Origin: Flavobacteria bacterium MS024-2A
GTDB lineage: Bacteria; Bacteroidota; Bacteroidia; Flavobacteriales; Flavobacteriaceae
DNA: 64,000 nucleotides
Assembly: GCA_905182305.1 (NCBI GenBank)
Contig: CAJJBB010000010.1
Span: forward strand, 124,001-188,000
Direction: 5' to 3'
In this document: positions 45,581 to 54,226 of the stretch, piece after piece
Position numbering within the stretch: the stretch's first letter is position 1
How the letters are laid out: each line of letters starts with the position of its first letter
Notes under the pieces: model-generated
What the model was told of the DNA's origin: nothing
The model's database searches: none
What the model saw: only the letters and a program-made list of their open reading frames with translations
Translations under genes and position numbers: made by a program

Positions 45581-45606
45581 CTAAGATTCAGTATATGTTT
45601 CAGATT

Positions 45607-45876
45607 TTATTTACGTAAACCTAATTCAATAACAATAGCACGATAACGTTCTATGTCCTTGTCTTTCAAATAATCTAATAGACTACGACGTTTCCCTACT
45701 AGATTCACTAGAGACCGCTCCGTGTTGTAATCTTTACGATTTGTTTTTAAGTGGCCTGATAGGTGATTGATACGGTGAGTAAATAAAGCAATTTGTCCTT
45801 CTGCTGATCCAGTATCATTTTTAGACTTCCCGTGTTTTTTAAAGATGTCTGCTTTTACTTCTTTTGAATTGTACAT
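45607..45876 (-). CDS. rpsO: 30S ribosomal protein S15
   Basis: An 89-residue S15 of normal length. DTGSAEGQIALFTHRINHLSGHLK and DYNTERSLVNLVGKRRSLLDYLK are the conserved 16S rRNA-binding helices. It binds the central domain of 16S rRNA early in 30S assembly. It has a consensus promoter upstream and is followed by pnp. Confidence 0.97.
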   Translation of the reverse strand: MYNSKEVKADIFKKHGKSKNDTGSAEGQIALFTHRINHLSGHLKTNRKDYNTERSLVNLVGKRRSLLDYLKDKDIERYRAIVIELGLRK

Positions 45877-45925
45877 GCAAATATTATTTTAATGATTATT
45901 ATGTAACTCGTTGTTTAACGAACCA

Positions 45926-45955
45926 CAAATGTACTATTAAAGCTTAAGTTGACAA
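45926..45955 (-). promoter_or_regulatory. Consensus promoter of rpsO
   Basis: On the minus strand TTG (45953-45955), 19-nt spacer, TACATTTG (45926-45933). Both elements and spacing fit the Bacteroidota consensus. The leader would be about 45 nt and contains a small TCGTT/AACGA hairpin. Confidence 0.7.
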
Positions 45956-45992
45956 TGCCTTGCTGTAAGTTATATTCTATTTTAGAAATACA

Positions 45993-46850
45993 TTATTTTC
46001 TGAGAGGCTGATTTAAAATCAAATCAATGTATAAATTAATTTTATTTTTCAGTTCATTCCTGTGAGTAATAAAGTCTAGGAAGCCTTTTTCTAACTGAAA
46101 TTCACTGGTTTGAAACCCTTCAGGTAATTCTTTTCCGGTGGTGTCTTTTACAACACGAGGTCCTGCAAAAGCAATTAGTGCTTTAGGCTCAGCAATATTA
46201 ATATCACCCAACATAGCATAAGATGCGGTGATGCCTCCCGTTGTAGGATCTGTACACAAAGATATATAGGGTAATTTTGCTTCTGCAAGTTCTGCTAATT
46301 TAGCTGAAGTTTTAGCCATTTGCATCAGGGAGGTTGCAGATTCCATCATTCTTGCACCTCCTGATTTTGAAATAATCACAAGCGGTAGTTTATGTTTAAT
46401 GGAATGATTCGCTGCTCTTACAATTTTTTCACCTACAACGGACCCCATCGAGCCCCCAATAAATTTAAAATCCATACATGCTACAACAATTTTTTTTCCT
46501 TTCGAAAATCCAACTGCTGTTCTAATAGCATCATATAATCCAGTTTTTTTATGTGCTTCTTTTAAACGGTCAATGTATTTTTTAGAATCAATGAATTTTA
46601 AAAAATCTTTTGATTTTAATTTTTCATCAAGCTCTCTGAACTCATTGTTGTCAAAAAGTATTTCAAAATATTCTTTACTTCCAATATGAACATGGTAATC
46701 GTCTTCTGGACTCACATAATTATTTTCAGCAAGCTCTTGTGCCTCAATAACTTTTCCTGTGGGAGTTCTGTACCACAAACCTTTAGGAATGTCCTTTTTT
46801 TCTTCGGTTTTTGTATGAATTCCTTTCTCACTACGTTTAAACCAACTCAT
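45993..46850 (-). CDS. accD: Acetyl-CoA carboxylase carboxyltransferase subunit beta, zinc-ribbon cysteines absent
   Basis: A 285-residue AccD that with AccA transfers the carboxyl group from biotin to acetyl-CoA in fatty acid synthesis. The crotonase-like core is intact ([53 protein letters not shown]). The N-terminal region aligns with the usual zinc ribbon ([11 protein letters not shown], then [18 protein letters not shown]), but all four cysteines are replaced. The start at ATG 46850 gives the family N-terminus MSWFKR. Confidence 0.94.
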   Translation of the reverse strand: MSWFKRSEKGIHTKTEEKKDIPKGLWYRTPTGKVIEAQELAENNYVSPEDDYHVHIGSKEYFEILFDNNEFRELDEKLKSKDFLKFIDSKKYIDRLKEAHKKTGLYDAIRTAVGFSKGKKIVVACMDFKFIGGSMGSVVGEKIVRAANHSIKHKLPLVIISKSGGARMMESATSLMQMAKTSAKLAELAEAKLPYISLCTDPTTGGITASYAMLGDINIAEPKALIAFAGPRVVKDTTGKELPEGFQTSEFQLEKGFLDFITHRNELKNKINLYIDLILNQPLRK

Positions 46851-46891
46851 GCGATTTTTTTTTACTTAACAATTTAAATATATAAATTAGT

Positions 46892-47959
46892 CTAGAGAGT
46901 ATTAATATTATTTAAATCTTCAAAAGCTTGTGATAAACGCGCTCTAAAAGTATCTTCTCCTAATCGAAGCCATTTTCTTGGATCGTAATTTTTTTTATTA
47001 GGATGTTCCTTGCCTTCAGGGTTACCAATTTGAGTTCTTAGGTATTCCACTTTTTCATTCATGTAATCACGAATTCCCTCTGTGAAAGCAAATTGCAAAT
47101 CAGTATCAATATTCATTTTTATTACTCCATATCCAATAGATTCTTGGATTTCATTCTGAGATGAACCTGAACCACCATGAAAGACAAAATCTACATGGTT
47201 TTCAGACAGATTATATTTTTTCGAAATAAATTCTTGAGAGTTTTTTAATATTTTTGGTGTCAATTTAACATTTCCAGGCTTATATACACCATGCACATTT
47301 CCAAAAGCAGCTGCAATTGTAAACTGAGGGCTAATTTTACTTAATTCTTCAAAGGCATATGCTACCTCTTCAGGTTGTGTGTATAATTTTGAGGCATCAA
47401 TGTCACTGTTATCAACTCCATCTTCCTCACCTCCTGTAATTCCTAATTCAATTTCAAGAGTCATATCCATTTTAGACATTCGAGTAAGATATTCTTTACA
47501 AATGGCAATATTTTCTTCAATAGGATCTTCTGAAAGGTCAATCATGTGCGAGCTGAATAGAGATTTACCGTGTTGGGCATAAAAAACCTCACTTGCATCC
47601 AATAATCCATCAATCCAAGGCAATAATTTTTTTGCACAGTGGTCAGTATGAAGGATTACAGATGCACCATACGAAACAGCTAACTCATGGACATGCTTAG
47701 CACCTGCTATTGCTCCAGCAATTGCAGCTTTTTCTCCTTCATTGGAAAGTCCTTTTCCTGCATTAAATTGAGCGCCGCCATTTGAAAATTGGATAATAAC
47801 AGGACTATTTAATTTAGCCGCTGTTTCTAATACAGCGTTAATGGTATTGCTACCAATAACATTGACTGCAGGGATTGCAAATGATTTTGCTTTGGCAAGT
47901 TTAAAAACTTCTTGGACTTGCTTACCAGTAATTACACCAGTGGGAATAGAATGATTCAT
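46892..47959 (-). CDS. fbaA: Class II fructose-bisphosphate aldolase
   Basis: A 355-residue zinc-dependent aldolase cleaving fructose-1,6-bisphosphate. ILHTDHCAKK contains the catalytic Asp and a zinc His, GITGGEEDGVD and AAFGNVHGVYKPG are conserved, and VFHGGSGSSQNEI carries another zinc His and the phosphate loop. The length matches the class IIA type. It has its own promoter element 20 nt upstream. Confidence 0.96.
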   Translation of the reverse strand: MNHSIPTGVITGKQVQEVFKLAKAKSFAIPAVNVIGSNTINAVLETAAKLNSPVIIQFSNGGAQFNAGKGLSNEGEKAAIAGAIAGAKHVHELAVSYGASVILHTDHCAKKLLPWIDGLLDASEVFYAQHGKSLFSSHMIDLSEDPIEENIAICKEYLTRMSKMDMTLEIELGITGGEEDGVDNSDIDASKLYTQPEEVAYAFEELSKISPQFTIAAAFGNVHGVYKPGNVKLTPKILKNSQEFISKKYNLSENHVDFVFHGGSGSSQNEIQESIGYGVIKMNIDTDLQFAFTEGIRDYMNEKVEYLRTQIGNPEGKEHPNKKNYDPRKWLRLGEDTFRARLSQAFEDLNNINTL

Positions 47960-47979
47960 TAATTAAATTTAGTTTCGGA

Positions 47980-47987
47980 CAAAAATA
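47980..47987 (-). promoter_or_regulatory. -7 promoter element of fbaA
   Basis: On the minus strand TATTTTTG, a full TAnnTTTG match, 20 nt before the fbaA ATG in the 43-nt gap after tamL. No TTG at -33. Confidence 0.5.
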
Positions 47988-48002
47988 TTAAACTTTTTCA
48001 TT

Positions 48003-50555
48003 TTAGAATGGATAATTGATACCTATATTAAAAACGGCACTTTTTAAATTGTATTCTGACCACCATCTTTTATTAGATGACAAGGCTGGATTATAGGTTT
48101 TAAAACCTGTATCAAATCTAAAAACAAAAAAATCAAAGTCATATCGAAATCCTATTCCAGAACCAATAGCCATTTCGGACAAGTCTTGCAAACCCTCAAA
48201 TTTCATATCTAGATTTTCGACATCATCCCATATATTCCAAATATTACCAGTATCAATAAATAGGGCTCCTTTGATAGGTCCAGCAATAGGAAAACGATAT
48301 TCTAAACTAAGAGTAAGCTTAAGGTTGGCTTCATTAAACTCATTAATGTTACTACTACTACCAGGACCTAATTTATAGGCCTTCCATGCTCTGTTGTCAT
48401 TTGCTCCTCCAGAAAAGAAAGACCGTGCAAAGGGCATGTTGGTAGAATTTCCATAAGGAATAGCAATACCAGTAAACGCATGCAGGGCAAAAACCCTTTC
48501 TCTTCCCAATGATAAGTGTTTAATGTAATCAAATTCTGTTTTGATATACTGAGAGGGGCTTAGTCCCCCTAAGAGGTTTTGTCCTTGATCATTTTTAGGA
48601 CCCCTCATACTTGAAATTATTTTATTTAATAAATTTCCGGCTAATGTGGTTTTCCATCGAAACTGATAAAAATTTTCATCAAAAATACTCTCTTGACTAT
48701 TTAGATTTAAGTTAATAGAAGAGGCTAAAATCAAATTATTGCTAGTGAGCCTAGCTTGTCTTTCTTTAGCTGTATTTACTAATTTAAATTCATTATCATC
48801 AATTTCTAAAAGAGTTTGATTCTCTAAAACAGCATTTATAAAATTTGATGCTCCATCAGGGATGGTTAAATTATTATTTTCGTCTACCCATGAGGTTTCA
48901 AAATTATAACTTTGAGAAATTGTATTTAATCGATCGTAAGAATTTTTGTATACATTAAAATAATTAGTAACGTTTTGATTGTTAACAAATTCTAAATCAA
49001 GCAGTTTTATTTGAATTTTCTTCGCACCATTAGGTTGCCAGTCGAATTGATAGGTTCCTTTAAAAAATTGCTTATCAAGACCAATGTTTTGCTGAAAACT
49101 ACTACCCACTATAATTTCTGTTTTTGGATTCATAGTCCTTGGAATCCATTCTTTTTGTATAAAAGGAATAAGTATTCTAGGAATACTTAATTTTAAATCA
49201 GCACCTAATTCAAATATATTAAAAAACTGATCACCTGTTTGTGCAATATCCCTTGAGGCTCCTAGTGTATTCTTAATGTTTAATTCTAATATTTCGGCAC
49301 CTCTAAAAACATTTCGGATTCCTAATCCACTTCCCAGGCCTAATCCAAAGTCTTGAATATTAGAATGGGAAAGATCTAGGTCAAAACCTAAAGAGAACCG
49401 CTCTCTTGGAGATAGAAATAGTGAGGCTTTAAGAGCATTTTTTTTAGCAGGAATTTTAGAGTAATTTATACTAGGATATTTAAAATTTTTGAGACTTGTA
49501 AAATACCTATAAGAAACGTTGCGATCTTCATCACTGTAAAGAGCTCCTTTTTTTATTGAAATTCCTGAAGCAATAGCTTTGGGTTTGTATTTGAGTTTTC
49601 CTTTACTAAAAATGGTTAGGTTGTTGTAGTTTATCGAATCTGTAAACGGTTTGTTAATTCCTTGTTCTTTTCGATTTTCAATAAACACTTCAATTTTCTT
49701 GATTTTATGGAGAGTATATGGAATTTCAATCAGGGTATCATTGATCCGTTTTTGTATGTTGTCAATTTGAATATTAACGGGAATTTTAGTGTCTTGTCCA
49801 GTACTGTCTATAGACGCTGTAAATTGAATACTATTTTGCTGGAAATCATAAATACCATTATTCCTAAACAGAGTGATAAGTCGTTCTCGTTCTCTCTCAA
49901 AACTTTTGATTTCGAAGGGTTGCCCCATTTTTATGTATCCTTCATTTTTATTTGCATTGTAAATCGAATCTAGTTGAGCTGATTTTATAAGAGTTGTAAT
50001 TGAATCTAGGAGGTATTTCTTATTTGGAAGAATTTGATAGGTAAGGGTAACTTTGTTAAGGCTAGATTGAAGAGTGTCTGAGAAAACTTCAATGTCAAAA
50101 TAGCCAAGATTTTTGTAATATTGTGTAATTCTATTTTTAGTTTTTTTTATTTCTAAACTATCAATAATTGCTGGAGATTCTCCTTTTTTTTTGAGCCAAT
50201 CATTAAATTTTACAATATATTTTTCAATAGCTATAAGTTGCTTTTTTGATAACCACCTCTCAAGTTGTTTGCTTCTATTTTCTTTTTTAGCAAGCCAATC
50301 GTTAAATCTTATAGTAGGTTCAGGATGCGCCGCTTCATATAAAATTTTAGTCACCGGAATCCCTAAAATTTTTTTATTTGGTGGGGTTGTAATTATAAAA
50401 TTAACAGGATCATTTTTTAATAAAACTTCATTTTCAAAAATTTCAACCTTATCTATTTGAATTTCTTGTATCCTTAACTCTCGTGAACTAGAACATCCCA
50501 CTATGGTGAGGGTCAATATTAATATAATGATTAGTTTTGTTAAGAAGCGATACAC
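48003..50555 (-). CDS. tamL: Translocation and assembly module lipoprotein TamL (BamA/Omp85 superfamily)
   Basis: An 850-residue Omp85-family lipoprotein. The signal peptide ends with lipobox TIVGCSSS (Cys21). POTRA-like repeats fill about 30-330 and a 16-stranded barrel about 380-850, ending in VFNIGINYPF with the terminal aromatic residue expected for Bam recognition. Bacteroidota TamL replaces TamA and works with TamB; the lipid anchor separates it from BamA. It is divergent from a TrmH-family gene. Confidence 0.88.
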   Translation of the reverse strand: MYRFLTKLIIILILTLTIVGCSSSRELRIQEIQIDKVEIFENEVLLKNDPVNFIITTPPNKKILGIPVTKILYEAAHPEPTIRFNDWLAKKENRSKQLERWLSKKQLIAIEKYIVKFNDWLKKKGESPAIIDSLEIKKTKNRITQYYKNLGYFDIEVFSDTLQSSLNKVTLTYQILPNKKYLLDSITTLIKSAQLDSIYNANKNEGYIKMGQPFEIKSFERERERLITLFRNNGIYDFQQNSIQFTASIDSTGQDTKIPVNIQIDNIQKRINDTLIEIPYTLHKIKKIEVFIENRKEQGINKPFTDSINYNNLTIFSKGKLKYKPKAIASGISIKKGALYSDEDRNVSYRYFTSLKNFKYPSINYSKIPAKKNALKASLFLSPRERFSLGFDLDLSHSNIQDFGLGLGSGLGIRNVFRGAEILELNIKNTLGASRDIAQTGDQFFNIFELGADLKLSIPRILIPFIQKEWIPRTMNPKTEIIVGSSFQQNIGLDKQFFKGTYQFDWQPNGAKKIQIKLLDLEFVNNQNVTNYFNVYKNSYDRLNTISQSYNFETSWVDENNNLTIPDGASNFINAVLENQTLLEIDDNEFKLVNTAKERQARLTSNNLILASSINLNLNSQESIFDENFYQFRWKTTLAGNLLNKIISSMRGPKNDQGQNLLGGLSPSQYIKTEFDYIKHLSLGRERVFALHAFTGIAIPYGNSTNMPFARSFFSGGANDNRAWKAYKLGPGSSSNINEFNEANLKLTLSLEYRFPIAGPIKGALFIDTGNIWNIWDDVENLDMKFEGLQDLSEMAIGSGIGFRYDFDFFVFRFDTGFKTYNPALSSNKRWWSEYNLKSAVFNIGINYPF

Positions 50556-50571
50556 TCAATAGTATTTACTT

Positions 50572-50579
50572 CAAAAATA
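50572..50579 (-). promoter_or_regulatory. -7 promoter element of tamL
   Basis: On the minus strand TATTTTTG, a full TAnnTTTG match, 16 nt before the tamL ATG. The nearest TTG upstream is about 25 nt away, slightly long for a -33 element. Confidence 0.45.
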
Positions 50580-50589
50580 AGTCATTTTT

Positions 50590-51309
50590 ATGGTCAGTAA
50601 TAATCAACGGAAGCAAATCCTTCAATTAAAGCAAAAAAAATATAGATTATCATCTGGATATTTTGTGGCTGAAGGTGAAAAAGTAGTTGAGGAGATACTT
50701 TCTGCTTCTTGGGAATGTGTTTTTTTATTTTCAACCGTCCCTAATTTCTTTCCAAAAACAGTTCTAGTAAATACTGCTGAAATGATAAAAATCACTCATT
50801 TTAAGTCGCCAAGTCCTGTTTTGGGAGTATTTAAATTTCCCGATGCAATATTTCCGATTATTTCTAATATTACTATTGCAGTTGATGGAGTAAGTGATCC
50901 TGGAAATTTAGGTACCCTTATTCGTCTATGTGATTGGTTTGGTCTTTCTGAACTAATTTGTAGTAGTTCAACAGTAGATTGTTTCAATTCAAAAGTTGTT
51001 CAAGCTTCTATGGGATCGATCGTTAGAGTTCAATGCCGTTATGAAAAAGATTTATCGACTACATTGCGGGATCTTAAAAAGCCTATATATAGTGCAGATT
51101 TTGGTGGAGAGTCATTATATTCTTCAAGCTTCTCTGAGCAAGCAACCATAGTTTTTGGAAGTGAATCGCACGGAATTTCAGCAGAAATAGATGAAATAGT
51201 TAATCACAAAATATCAATTCCAAATTTCAGAAAAGGAAGAGGAGCGGAGAGTTTAAATGTTGCAATAGCTGGAGCAATTTTTTTAAGTGAAATTTTTAGG
51301 GGTAGATAA
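50590..51309 (+). CDS. TrmH-family (SpoU) RNA 2'-O-methyltransferase
   Basis: A 239-residue SPOUT methyltransferase with a short N-terminal substrate-binding domain (SGYFVAEGEKVVEEIL). The knot motifs are DGVSDPGNLGTLIRLCDWFG, IVFGSESHGIS and IPNFRKGRGAESLNVAIAGAIFLSE. Members methylate 2'-O of rRNA or tRNA; the target base cannot be told. RlmB, a relative, is encoded separately at 57.0 kb. Its stop abuts the porT stop on the other strand with no gap. Confidence 0.9.
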   Translation: MVSNNQRKQILQLKQKKYRLSSGYFVAEGEKVVEEILSASWECVFLFSTVPNFFPKTVLVNTAEMIKITHFKSPSPVLGVFKFPDAIFPIISNITIAVDGVSDPGNLGTLIRLCDWFGLSELICSSSTVDCFNSKVVQASMGSIVRVQCRYEKDLSTTLRDLKKPIYSADFGGESLYSSSFSEQATIVFGSESHGISAEIDEIVNHKISIPNFRKGRGAESLNVAIAGAIFLSEIFRGR

Positions 51310-52053
51310 TTATTCAAAAGTTATAATTACTGCAATACCACGACTAAGCATTTTATTTATCTTTCCTGTCCATGGACTTGTGGGATCTGCATCAGGAATC
51401 AATTCATTTTGGAATGAAAAGATTCCACGTAAGGATGGAGAAAACTTGAAATAATATAGGTAAAAGTCAAATCCTAAACCTAACTCATAATTAAGGTTTT
51501 GATCAGTAACTCTAAAAATATTACCTGCATTATCATTTCTATTTTTTTGATTACTAGAAAGATTGAAATCTGTTGAAATTCCAGCCATTACAAAGGGCTT
51601 GAAATTATTAATTCTTTTGGCACTTACTTTAATTAGAAGGGGTAAATGAATGTAAGTAGATTTAATTTCTCTTCTCTGATCTGATTCTTTTGTAAATTCT
51701 GGAAATTCTGGATATTTTAATTCACGAGAACTGTAATAGAGGCCAGGTTCAAATCTAAGATTTAAATATTTATTGATGCGCAAATCCCCAACGAGTCCAA
51801 CTACAAAACCTGTTTTTGGAGTTACAATAATATCTTTGTAGTTAAATTCTTTATAGAAATTGTTTATATATTCAAATTTAAAATCATATTGATTTAAACC
51901 AAGGAAATATCCATAATGAATAGCTTTTTTATCAAAATTCGGAAGGTTAATAATACGTTCTTTAACTGTAGGGTATTGAGAATATGATCCCCAAGAAAAA
52001 GAAAGGCAGATTAAAATGGTTACAAGAAAAGGTCTTTTACGCTTTTTTAGCAA
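51310..52053 (-). CDS. porT: Type IX secretion outer-membrane protein PorT/SprT
   Basis: A 247-residue predicted eight-stranded outer-membrane beta-barrel. It has a signal peptide (LVTILICLSFSWGSYSQ, cut near residue 26), FLGLNQYDFKF, GFVVGLVGDLRINKYLNLRFEPGL and a C-terminal strand ending in Phe-Glu. Sequence and the ubiE-porT order match SprT/PorT, which is needed for type IX secretion and gliding. It overlaps ubiE by 17 nt and so is translationally coupled to it. Confidence 0.9.
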   Translation of the reverse strand: MLKKRKRPFLVTILICLSFSWGSYSQYPTVKERIINLPNFDKKAIHYGYFLGLNQYDFKFEYINNFYKEFNYKDIIVTPKTGFVVGLVGDLRINKYLNLRFEPGLYYSSRELKYPEFPEFTKESDQRREIKSTYIHLPLLIKVSAKRINNFKPFVMAGISTDFNLSSNQKNRNDNAGNIFRVTDQNLNYELGLGFDFYLYYFKFSPSLRGIFSFQNELIPDADPTSPWTGKINKMLSRGIAVIITFE

Positions 52054-52768
52054 AATAAATGGAAGCTATCCCTAATGTTTGTGGCTTATCTTCTACTGAT
52101 ATAAACCCATTTTTACGTAAAATATTGTTGAAGGCTTCTCCATAGGGAAAGGAAGCAGCAGAATCTGACAAATATTGATATGCACTTTTATCTTTTGAAA
52201 AAAGTTTTCCAAGAAACGGCATTACATTTTGAGTGTACAAGTTGTATAAAGCTTTTAATACGTTGTTTTTTGGGACTGCTGTTTCTAAGATAACTAATGT
52301 ACCATTTGATTTTAGCACTCTAAGAATTTCTGATAATCCTTTGTCTAAGTTTTCGAAATTTCTAACACCAAAAGCTACAGTAACAGCATCAAAATATTCA
52401 TCATTATAATGAAGCATCTCAGAATCACCTAATTGCATGTCAATTCGATGCGTTAAATCATGTGTAATTACTTTTTCTTTTCCGATTTCTAGCATTCCAG
52501 GTGAAATGTCAAGCCCTATAATTTTACTAGTTTCAATTTTAGCAAGCGCAATTACCAAATCACCAGTTCCAGTGGCTATATCCAAAATAGTGTCATGAGC
52601 TTCTTTTTTCAAGATATTCACAACTCTTTTACGCCAAATAATATCTACACCAAGGGTTATAATTCTATTAAGCAAATCATAACTTTTAGAAATCCCATCA
52701 AACATCTGGGTGACTTGTTTTTTTTTAGCTTCAGGATTATTTTGATCCGGTTTTATTGTTTTCTTCAT
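52037..52768 (-). CDS. ubiE: Demethylmenaquinone methyltransferase (UbiE/MenG)
   Basis: A 243-residue class I SAM methyltransferase finishing menaquinone synthesis. VTQMFDGISKSYDLLN is the UbiE N-terminal signature, DIATGTGDL is SAM motif I, and VAFGVRNFENLDKGL is the second UbiE signature. The frame is open from a TTG at 52780, but that codon lies inside the promoter element; ATG 52768 is preferred. It is first gene of a two-gene operon with porT. Confidence 0.94.
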   Translation of the reverse strand: MKKTIKPDQNNPEAKKKQVTQMFDGISKSYDLLNRIITLGVDIIWRKRVVNILKKEAHDTILDIATGTGDLVIALAKIETSKIIGLDISPGMLEIGKEKVITHDLTHRIDMQLGDSEMLHYNDEYFDAVTVAFGVRNFENLDKGLSEILRVLKSNGTLVILETAVPKNNVLKALYNLYTQNVMPFLGKLFSKDKSAYQYLSDSAASFPYGEAFNNILRKNGFISVEDKPQTLGIASIYFAKKA

Positions 52769-52777
52769 AGTGACGGT

Positions 52778-52785
52778 CAAAGATA
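52778..52785 (-). promoter_or_regulatory. -7 promoter element of ubiE-porT
   Basis: On the minus strand TATCTTTG, a full TAnnTTTG match, only 9 nt before the ubiE ATG, predicting a leader of a few bases at most. Confidence 0.45.
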
Positions 52786-52839
52786 CTAATTTGAATAGGA
52801 TGTTGCTCTTAATATTTATGCTTCAAAAACTAATATTTG

Positions 52840-52847
52840 TATATTTG
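52840..52847 (+). promoter_or_regulatory. -7 promoter element of trkA-trkH
   Basis: TATATTTG, a full TAnnTTTG match, 22 nt before the trkA ATG. No TTG at -33. Confidence 0.5.
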
Positions 52848-52869
52848 AACGGTATTTCGATACATACTT

Positions 52870-54159
52870 ATGAAAATAATTATCGCAGGCGGTGGCGAGG
52901 TAGGGTTTCATTTAGCGAAGCTCCTTTCTTTTGAATCTTTAGATATCACTTTAATAGATACCGATAAGGATCGTTTAAATTACGCTCAATCTCATTTAGA
53001 TATTCGTGGAATTCGCGGTAATGCTATGTCTTTGGCTGTTATGCAAGAGTCTCAAGTTGCTAGTTCTGACCTTTTTATAGCAGTAACTTCTGAAGAAGCA
53101 ATCAATATAACAGTATGCGCATTAGCAAAACAGCTAGGTAGCAAAAAGACTATTGCTAGAATTTCTAACATTGAATTTATAAACGCTAAAGACACCATTA
53201 GCTTTAAAGAAATTGGAGTGGATGAATTAATCTCACCGGAAGAACTCGCAGCTACTGAAATTCAACAACTGTTAGATCAATCTGCATTTTCAAATAGTTA
53301 TGGTTTTGAAAACGGTGCTTTAACCCTTATTGGAACAAGTTTAGCTAAAGATGTACCATTTGTAGGTAAAAGCGTAAAAGAAGCAGCCTTAATTTTCCCA
53401 GACGTACATTTTATGCCTATTGCAATTCAACGTAAAGGAACACAAAATACTATAATTCCTAGAGGAGACACCTGTTTTGAAGAGGGTGACACTGCTTTTT
53501 TTATTACTCTAAAAGAAGGGGTAGAAGAGTTGTATAAATTAACAGGAAAGACAAAAGCTTCAATTAAAAATATAATGATTTTAGGTGGAGGCCGAATTGG
53601 ATATAATACTGCACGTGAATTATGCGAAAAAAAGTTTAATGTAACTTTAATAGAAAAAAACAAAAAGAAAGCTTTTGAAATGGCTGATTTACTTCCAAAT
53701 GCCTTGGTTATTAACGCAGATGGTAGAAGTGCTGAATTATTAGAAGAGGAGGATCTTTCGTCTATGGATGCTTTTATTTCTGTGACTGAGAATTCTGAAA
53801 CCAATATCATGTCATGTCTTATGGCACATAATAAAAATGTTAAAAAAACCATTGCTTTAGTTGAAAATATGGATTATTTTCAATTGTCTCATTCTATTGG
53901 AATAGATACACTTATTAATAAAAAACTATTGACAGCCAATACCATTTTTAGGTATATTCGACGAGGAGAAGTAGTGGACATGACTACTCTAAATAATTTA
54001 AATGCTGAAATTTTAGAATTTGTAGTTAACGAGAATTCTAAAGTAACAAATTATAAGATTAAAGATCTTGATTTTCCCAGAACAGCTATTATTGGTGGCG
54101 TTATTAAAGATGGGAGAAGGTATTATTGCACTAGGAGATTATACTATTTGTGCAGGTGA
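52870..54159 (+). CDS. trkA: Trk potassium uptake regulator TrkA, frameshifted near the 3' end
   Basis: A 429-residue product with two RCK units: NAD-binding Rossmann domains begin with IIIAGGGEVGFHLAKLL (residue 2) and IMILGGGRIGYNTAREL (about 236), each followed by an RCK_C domain. TrkA gates the TrkH channel in response to nucleotides. Up to about residue 417 the sequence is normal. Then the frame reads RRYYCTRRLYYLCR and stops. The +1 frame continues with the expected family ending to 54220. One extra base near 54112-54118, or a sequence error, explains this. trkH follows directly. Confidence 0.9.
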   Translation: MKIIIAGGGEVGFHLAKLLSFESLDITLIDTDKDRLNYAQSHLDIRGIRGNAMSLAVMQESQVASSDLFIAVTSEEAINITVCALAKQLGSKKTIARISNIEFINAKDTISFKEIGVDELISPEELAATEIQQLLDQSAFSNSYGFENGALTLIGTSLAKDVPFVGKSVKEAALIFPDVHFMPIAIQRKGTQNTIIPRGDTCFEEGDTAFFITLKEGVEELYKLTGKTKASIKNIMILGGGRIGYNTARELCEKKFNVTLIEKNKKKAFEMADLLPNALVINADGRSAELLEEEDLSSMDAFISVTENSETNIMSCLMAHNKNVKKTIALVENMDYFQLSHSIGIDTLINKKLLTANTIFRYIRRGEVVDMTTLNNLNAEILEFVVNENSKVTNYKIKDLDFPRTAIIGGVIKDGRRYYCTRRLYYLCR

Positions 54160-54220
54160 CAGAATTGTAGTGTGCTGTTTGCCTCGATCTATTAAGCGAA
54201 TTGAAAGTTTATTTTTATAA
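54119..54220 (+). pseudogene. Out-of-frame C-terminal tail of trkA
   Basis: In the +1 frame relative to trkA this encodes GIIALGDYTICAGDRIVVCC, then LPRSIKRIESLFL and a stop at 54218-54220, the usual last strand and helix of the second RCK_C domain. Read in frame, trkA would be about 449 residues and end 6 nt before trkH. Confidence 0.8.
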
Positions 54221-54226
54221 CATTCC

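Noticed and set aside
53427-53852. 141-residue minus-strand frame within trkA
   Set aside because: Antisense shadow of trkA; composition typical of a reverse frame.
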